From NCBI GenBank assembly GCA_937915975.1, contig CALGGL010000252.1, positions 1-9,640 on the forward strand: 9,640 bases of DNA. The letters run 5' to 3'. The translations under genes and the position numbers were made by a program. Shown here piece by piece: positions 5,593 through 9,640 of this stretch; the stretch's first letter is position 1, and each line of letters starts with the position of its first letter. The DNA is from an uncultured Lachnospiraceae bacterium (GTDB taxonomy: Bacteria > Bacillota > Clostridia > Lachnospirales > Lachnospiraceae). The notes beneath the pieces were generated by a model. It did no database searches. It was not told where the DNA came from and worked only from the letters and a program-made list of their open reading frames with translations.

Positions 5593-8500
5593 TTATTCTT
5601 TATCTGTTTTCTTTTTTCTCAGCATATGATTTGTCATAAATATCATTCCAATCAGCGACATAATCATTAACACTGTCATAGCTTTTACAGGCAATGTATC
5701 ACCTGTTTTAACCGATGTATTGGTTGAGGTCGAAGGCGGTACTACCTTTGGAGTTTTAGGTACCGGATTTTCTACAAGATCAAGCTCGTATTCCGAATCG
5801 TTTCCAACCTTGACGGTTGAAGTTTTTCCTCCGTTTACAACCTTGCCCGGACCGCCGTTGTCGGTAAGTGCTCCCTCCAATACCTTAACCTTAAGTGTAA
5901 CCCTGCCTTCCTTATCTGCAGGTACTGCCTTAAGTGTCCAGGTTACTGTATGCGTTGCTTCATCATATACACCGTCATCCGATGCACTTACATATGAAAC
6001 ATTTTTATCAAGCTTATCCTTGATAATTATATCCGCTGCAGCGTTCTTATAATTCTTGTATAAAATCTCATAGGTTATCTCATCGCCCACATTTACTCCG
6101 CCTAAGGTTCCTATTCCTTCATACGGAGCTATCTCTCTTTTAGCCGGGAACTTAGGTACAGGATTTACTACCTTATCAAGGGAGTATTCTTTATCATTAC
6201 CAACCTTTACCGTAGAGGTTATTCCTCCGTTTGCTACTTCTCCCGGACCACCGTTTTTCTCAAGAGCTCCCTCAAGAACCTTAACTACAAGACTTACCTT
6301 TCCATCGTTTCCGGCAGGTACCTCCTTAATTGTCCAGGTTACGGTATGCGTAGCTTCGTCATATACACCACCGTCTGTAGAGCTTATATACTTAACATTT
6401 ACATCAAGCTTATCCTTAATTATTACATCAGAAGCTACGTCCTTGTAATTCTTATAATCAATCTCATAGGTAATGCTGTCTCCGACATTTACTCCCCCAA
6501 GTGTTCCGGTTCCTTCATACGGAAGTACTTCCTTCTTGGTTGAGGTCTTTGGTACAGGATTTTCCACTATATCAAGCGTATATGCATCATCGTTTCCAAC
6601 CTGAACAGTGGATGTTTCACCACCGTTTACAACCTTGCCCGGACCACCATTTTTTGTAAGGGCACCCTCAAGTACCTTAACCTTAAGAGTAACCTTTCCT
6701 TCCTTTTCGGAAGCTACATTCTTTAAGGTCCAAGTAACTGTATGCGTACCTGCATCATATGCACCGCTGTCAGATGCGCTTACAAATTCGACATTCTTAT
6801 CAAGCTTATCCTTAATTACTACATCTGCAGCCTTATTCTTGTAATTTTTGTAAGAAATCTCATATGTGATTTCATCTCCTACGTCTACGCCTCCGAGAGC
6901 ACCGGTTCCTTCGTACGGTGAAATCTCCTGCTTTGTAGGTGGCTCAATTTTTTCATAAACATTTCTTACATAAAACTCCAGGAATTTATTAAATTCGGTT
7001 CCGTAGGTTCCAACTACTTCGGGAACACTGTTAAAGGCAGAATCCAATTCATTGTAGTCCTTGCTGAAATGTCTGCTACCGTTATTAGGATCTCCTGCTC
7101 TCCAGACATACTCTGTTTCTATGAACGTCTTCTTATATACCCATTTATTTCCATCTTTATCTATAATAAACTCAGGTACCGTGCTCTTATCCTCGTCTAT
7201 GTATACCATACCCTCCGGTAATTCATACTCATAAACGACATTTGTTGCATTTTTACTTGGATCATTATCGATATCTATGGTTTTATCGGTTACTTTGCTG
7301 TATGAGGATAAATCGGAACTGTCTCCGTTATAGCCGCCTACATTTTTTCCGATTACACTGTCTGAATTTCCTGCAGGGTCAACATAGACTCCATATGTAA
7401 ATCCCGTTATTTTATCGCGTGGGATAATAGGATTACCGTCTGTATCTATGATTTTGTTTTCTATCTCTATTGCATAAGGTCTTATATCTACCGTCGCTTC
7501 ACCGGAAAGCTTAAAGTCCATACCGCTTATGCCCCAGTTGTGAAGCTGTCCGGCTTGCCAATAATCTTCAAAATCCTCGCCTGCATACGGAGAATACTGA
7601 GTTCCGTGAAGCGGTGGACATTCGTTACGTGAATCAAAATAATCAAAGGAATCTTTAATTGTTACATCCGCTTCTATAAATAATTCATTACCGTTAGAAT
7701 CATATAAATGCTCTTCCGGATTATTTGGATTTGTATAATAAAATCTTGCATTCGGCTCAACCGCTTCAACAGTGTAAAGAATTCTGTTATTTAATCTGGC
7801 CGCCTTTACATCCGGATCGGTGTTGCTTCCCCGATCAAGATTGGCAACCTTAAATATACCTTCGATACGAACCTGAGGTGTACTTAAGGATGTCTCTGCA
7901 TTTGCCGAATAGCCTGTTATATAAAATACATTATCAAGCGGTTCCCCGGCAACAGCATTGCCATTTGCATCAACTTCTCTTTTACTTGCCGTAATCTTGG
8001 CTTTTCTTAACTGCTTCTGACTTACGCTGACCTTTTGAGAAACATGCAGATTATATCCATCCGGATAGTGCTCCCTGTCAACAGTCAAAACAACATTTCC
8101 GTCCTTATCATAATAATTTCCGTATGCAAGAGGTATTTCAACCTGCAATGTATCTGATATGGAAATATCTATATGGTTAACTATATGATTATCAGGCTTT
8201 ACACTGTACCCTTCCAAGTCCGTTTCATCAGGCAATACCGCCTTGGCAAAATAAAATTCAACTCCGTCATCCGGATTATCTGCATTACCTTGAATTCTTG
8301 TCCTGTCAGCACTTAATGTCAGATACTTATCCGATGTGGCAGATTTAATTTCATTACCGTTAAATATAATAGGATAATCCTTTGGATCGTTATCATAAAC
8401 TACCTGTCCGTTTTCTCTGATGACAGTTTTGTTTTCATCTTCATTATGATTTGGTGTAGAAACGATAAGACCCGAAGCTACTTCCGGTGCTATGCTTGTA

Positions 8501-9546
8501 TAAGCATATACCTGTGCCAACTTATCATCATTATAATCAAAACCATCCGAAACGTAGCGAATGTATTTCTTATCATTATCCAGCAACGTATACTTCCACA
8601 TAAAGGAGGTTTCTTCGGTTATCTTTGTAATCGCATTTCCTGTTTTAACATAATTTGAAGCCGGTACCTCCCTAAGAGAACCGTCATTTTGAACGGTATA
8701 TACCTTATCATCGCAGGTTGCTACAAGAACATAATCATGATTATTATCAACCTCTGTAAGTGTTGCGGGGTCCGAAGCACTCGGTTCTCTTCTTGGTTCC
8801 GGAATATCCGTAACTATTGTTGCAGTTATGGAAAAGCTTCCCTGCTCATAAACAATCTTAGTTCCATCCTCGTTTAAATCCACATCCTGAATTACTTCTA
8901 TTCCTTCATCTGCAAAGTGTACGATTGAAAGCTCTTCGTCCGACGCTATATCCGGTGCGTCTTCATATTCAATCTTAACCTCAACAGGTGCAAGCGGCTC
9001 AACCTTTTCGCCGTCCTTTAAGATTTCTATGTCAAAAAATCTTGCAAATGATATGCTTTCCGTTCCGTCCTGCTCCAATACCTTTGCTGCCGCTTTAATG
9101 TAAAATAAGTACTCCGGAGATGCAGGCATAATCTCGCGAACAGCAACCTCAAGCTCATCTGCAGGATAAGGAAGACTTCCTTCCGGTGCATTTATGGTTA
9201 CTTTATAGCCTCTTTCGGGTACACCGGCGGTAAGTACAACCGCCTCAGATAGTTCATCTGAATTTTCTTCATCAGCATCATCCTCAGCATTATAGTCCTC
9301 ATCCTGTTCCTCTGATGAGGTTATAGCTTCAGTAACCTCCGTATCTGTTACTTCTTGATTCGATGTGTTGTCCTCTGTGTCTCTCCTGTCAGTTGCAGAC
9401 TCTGCAACCGCATCCATCGGAGTACTCACATCAACTGTTCCGTCATCGCTTACTGTTTCTGTAGCTTCTTCCGCAAAAACCAAGTTCTTAAACTGTGGTC
9501 TTATGACTGACATAACTACGGAAATAACCAGCAAAACCGCAAGCAT
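5593..9546 (-). CDS. Large sortase-type surface protein with DUF11-like repeats
   Basis: A 1317-residue cell-surface protein, probably an adhesin anchored to peptidoglycan. Residues 1-25 are a hydrophobic export signal. Residues 26-102 are a low-complexity acidic Thr/Ser/Glu/Asp spacer. Residues 110-250 form a beta-rich domain common at the N-terminus of Lachnospiraceae surface proteins. Residues 268-440 have a Lys-Tyr-Leu-Thr-Leu pattern that faintly suggests a beta-trefoil, unproven. Residues 450-865 are further beta-sandwich material, the last part SpaA/Cna-B-like. Three DUF11-like repeats cover 871-1266. The tail has Ser-Val-Lys-Thr-Gly-Asp (1278-1283), a membrane segment at about 1287-1306 and Arg-Lys-Lys-Lys, a sorting signal without LPXTG. 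There are only two cysteines (278, 643). The start is doubtful: the ATG at 9546 has no good ribosome-binding site, and the positively charged residues expected before the signal core lie upstream in frame without a start codon. A strong terminator follows. Confidence 0.88.
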   Translation of the reverse strand: MLAVLLVISVVMSVIRPQFKNLVFAEEATETVSDDGTVDVSTPMDAVAESATDRRDTEDNTSNQEVTDTEVTEAITSSEEQDEDYNAEDDADEENSDELSEAVVLTAGVPERGYKVTINAPEGSLPYPADELEVAVREIMPASPEYLFYIKAAAKVLEQDGTESISFARFFDIEILKDGEKVEPLAPVEVKIEYEDAPDIASDEELSIVHFADEGIEVIQDVDLNEDGTKIVYEQGSFSITATIVTDIPEPRREPSASDPATLTEVDNNHDYVLVATCDDKVYTVQNDGSLREVPASNYVKTGNAITKITEETSFMWKYTLLDNDKKYIRYVSDGFDYNDDKLAQVYAYTSIAPEVASGLIVSTPNHNEDENKTVIRENGQVVYDNDPKDYPIIFNGNEIKSATSDKYLTLSADRTRIQGNADNPDDGVEFYFAKAVLPDETDLEGYSVKPDNHIVNHIDISISDTLQVEIPLAYGNYYDKDGNVVLTVDREHYPDGYNLHVSQKVSVSQKQLRKAKITASKREVDANGNAVAGEPLDNVFYITGYSANAETSLSTPQVRIEGIFKVANLDRGSNTDPDVKAARLNNRILYTVEAVEPNARFYYTNPNNPEEHLYDSNGNELFIEADVTIKDSFDYFDSRNECPPLHGTQYSPYAGEDFEDYWQAGQLHNWGISGMDFKLSGEATVDIRPYAIEIENKIIDTDGNPIIPRDKITGFTYGVYVDPAGNSDSVIGKNVGGYNGDSSDLSSYSKVTDKTIDIDNDPSKNATNVVYEYELPEGMVYIDEDKSTVPEFIIDKDGNKWVYKKTFIETEYVWRAGDPNNGSRHFSKDYNELDSAFNSVPEVVGTYGTEFNKFLEFYVRNVYEKIEPPTKQEISPYEGTGALGGVDVGDEITYEISYKNYKNKAADVVIKDKLDKNVEFVSASDSGAYDAGTHTVTWTLKNVASEKEGKVTLKVKVLEGALTKNGGPGKVVNGGETSTVQVGNDDAYTLDIVENPVPKTSTKKEVLPYEGTGTLGGVNVGDSITYEIDYKNYKDVASDVIIKDKLDVNVKYISSTDGGVYDEATHTVTWTIKEVPAGNDGKVSLVVKVLEGALEKNGGPGEVANGGITSTVKVGNDKEYSLDKVVNPVPKFPAKREIAPYEGIGTLGGVNVGDEITYEILYKNYKNAAADIIIKDKLDKNVSYVSASDDGVYDEATHTVTWTLKAVPADKEGRVTLKVKVLEGALTDNGGPGKVVNGGKTSTVKVGNDSEYELDLVENPVPKTPKVVPPSTSTNTSVKTGDTLPVKAMTVLMIMSLIGMIFMTNHMLRKKKTDKE
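5596..5718 (-). other. C-terminal cell-wall sorting signal, non-LPXTG
   Basis: Residues 1277-1317 of the surface protein: Thr-Ser-Val-Lys-Thr-Gly-Asp, then a hydrophobic helix, then Arg-Lys-Lys-Lys and a short charged end. The arrangement is that of a sortase substrate, with Val-Lys-Thr-Gly where Leu-Pro-x-Thr-Gly would be expected. The cognate sortase is not in the window. Confidence 0.7.
5749..6936 (-). repeat. Three 396-bp tandem repeats coding DUF11-like domains
   Basis: The units are 6936-6541, 6540-6145 and 6144-5749, each exactly 132 codons with no indels. Each begins near Pro-Tyr-Glu-Gly, has a Gly-Asp-x-Ile-Thr-Tyr-Glu-Ile strand, a Thr-His-Thr-Val-Thr-Trp-Thr strand and a Gly-Gly-Pro-Gly loop, and ends Asn-Pro-Val-Pro-Lys. 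This resembles DUF11/TIGR01451 stalk domains. Counted by eye over 125 residues, units 1 and 3 differ at about 26 positions, 2 and 3 at about 31, and 1 and 2 at about 38. Confidence 0.92.
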
Positions 9547-9640
9547 TTTCTTGATTTTTAAAAGTAACTAATAATTCATCATTAGCATTAAAATTTATAT
9601 TGTCATTTTCTTCATTATCATTTTTTTTAATTAAATCTAT
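9547..9640 (-). other. AT-rich upstream region with an open frame offset from the surface gene
   Basis: No promoter or ribosome-binding site is clear here. A minus-strand frame enters from the window edge, open from 9640 to a TAA at 9490-9488, one base out of register with the surface gene. Its codons are largely purine-first (GAT, GAA, AAT, GAC), giving an Asn/Asp/Glu-rich peptide that looks more coding than random. In the surface-gene frame, Leu-Leu-Leu-Lys-Ile-Lys-Lys precedes the ATG, back to a TAG. The region may be the end of another gene, or the true 5' end of the surface gene broken by a one-base shift. Confidence 0.35.

Noticed and set aside
5687..5704. Leu-Pro-Val-Lys-Ala in the surface-protein tail as an LPXTG motif
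   Set aside because: It lacks Thr-Gly, lies at the edge of the membrane segment, and follows the better candidate Val-Lys-Thr-Gly-Asp.
5720..6844. Plus-strand open frames at 5720-6052 and 6608-6844 with similar proteins
   Set aside because: They are antisense shadows of DUF11-like repeats 3 and 1; their resemblance to each other simply reflects the 396-bp repeats.

Overview
The window reads as a moderately AT-rich Firmicutes genome, most like the Lachnospiraceae (Butyrivibrio/Roseburia-type Clostridia). The reasons are purine-rich Shine-Dalgarno sites, a lipoprotein with a Cys-Ser-Cys lipobox, diguanylate cyclases with large extracytoplasmic sensors, and a giant surface protein with DUF11-type repeats and a sortase-type tail. 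This placement is by protein style only; there is no rRNA or other marker gene.

Layout, left to right. A small lipoprotein of unknown function (65-763, +) converges on a double-Cache / PAS-like / GGDEF diguanylate cyclase (791-2656, -). A 220-base divergent promoter region separates that cyclase from a second one (2877-4529, +), which has an outer-face beta-rich domain, seven membrane segments and GGDEF. Next, with its own good promoter, is a soluble 301-residue protein (4624-5529, +). It joins tandem 29-residue repeats, matching the MshEN c-di-GMP-binding signature, to a CheX-type CheY-P phosphatase domain. A strong 12-bp hairpin (5548-5586) ends this gene and the convergent 1317-residue surface protein (5593-9546, -). 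The surface protein carries three 132-residue repeats and a non-LPXTG wall-sorting signal. Its 5' end near the right edge is poorly defined and may carry a frameshift.

How the genes may work together: the three central genes look like a local c-di-GMP module. Two cyclases with different sensors would make the signal (one probably sensing amino acids, one a 7TM receptor). The MshEN-CheX protein could read c-di-GMP and turn it into dephosphorylation of a CheY-like response regulator. The large adhesin next door would be a plausible biofilm or attachment output, but nothing in the sequence links it directly to c-di-GMP. The most novel item is the MshEN-like repeat array fused to an apparently active CheX domain. 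No tRNA, rRNA, CRISPR, insertion sequence or c-di-GMP riboswitch was seen.
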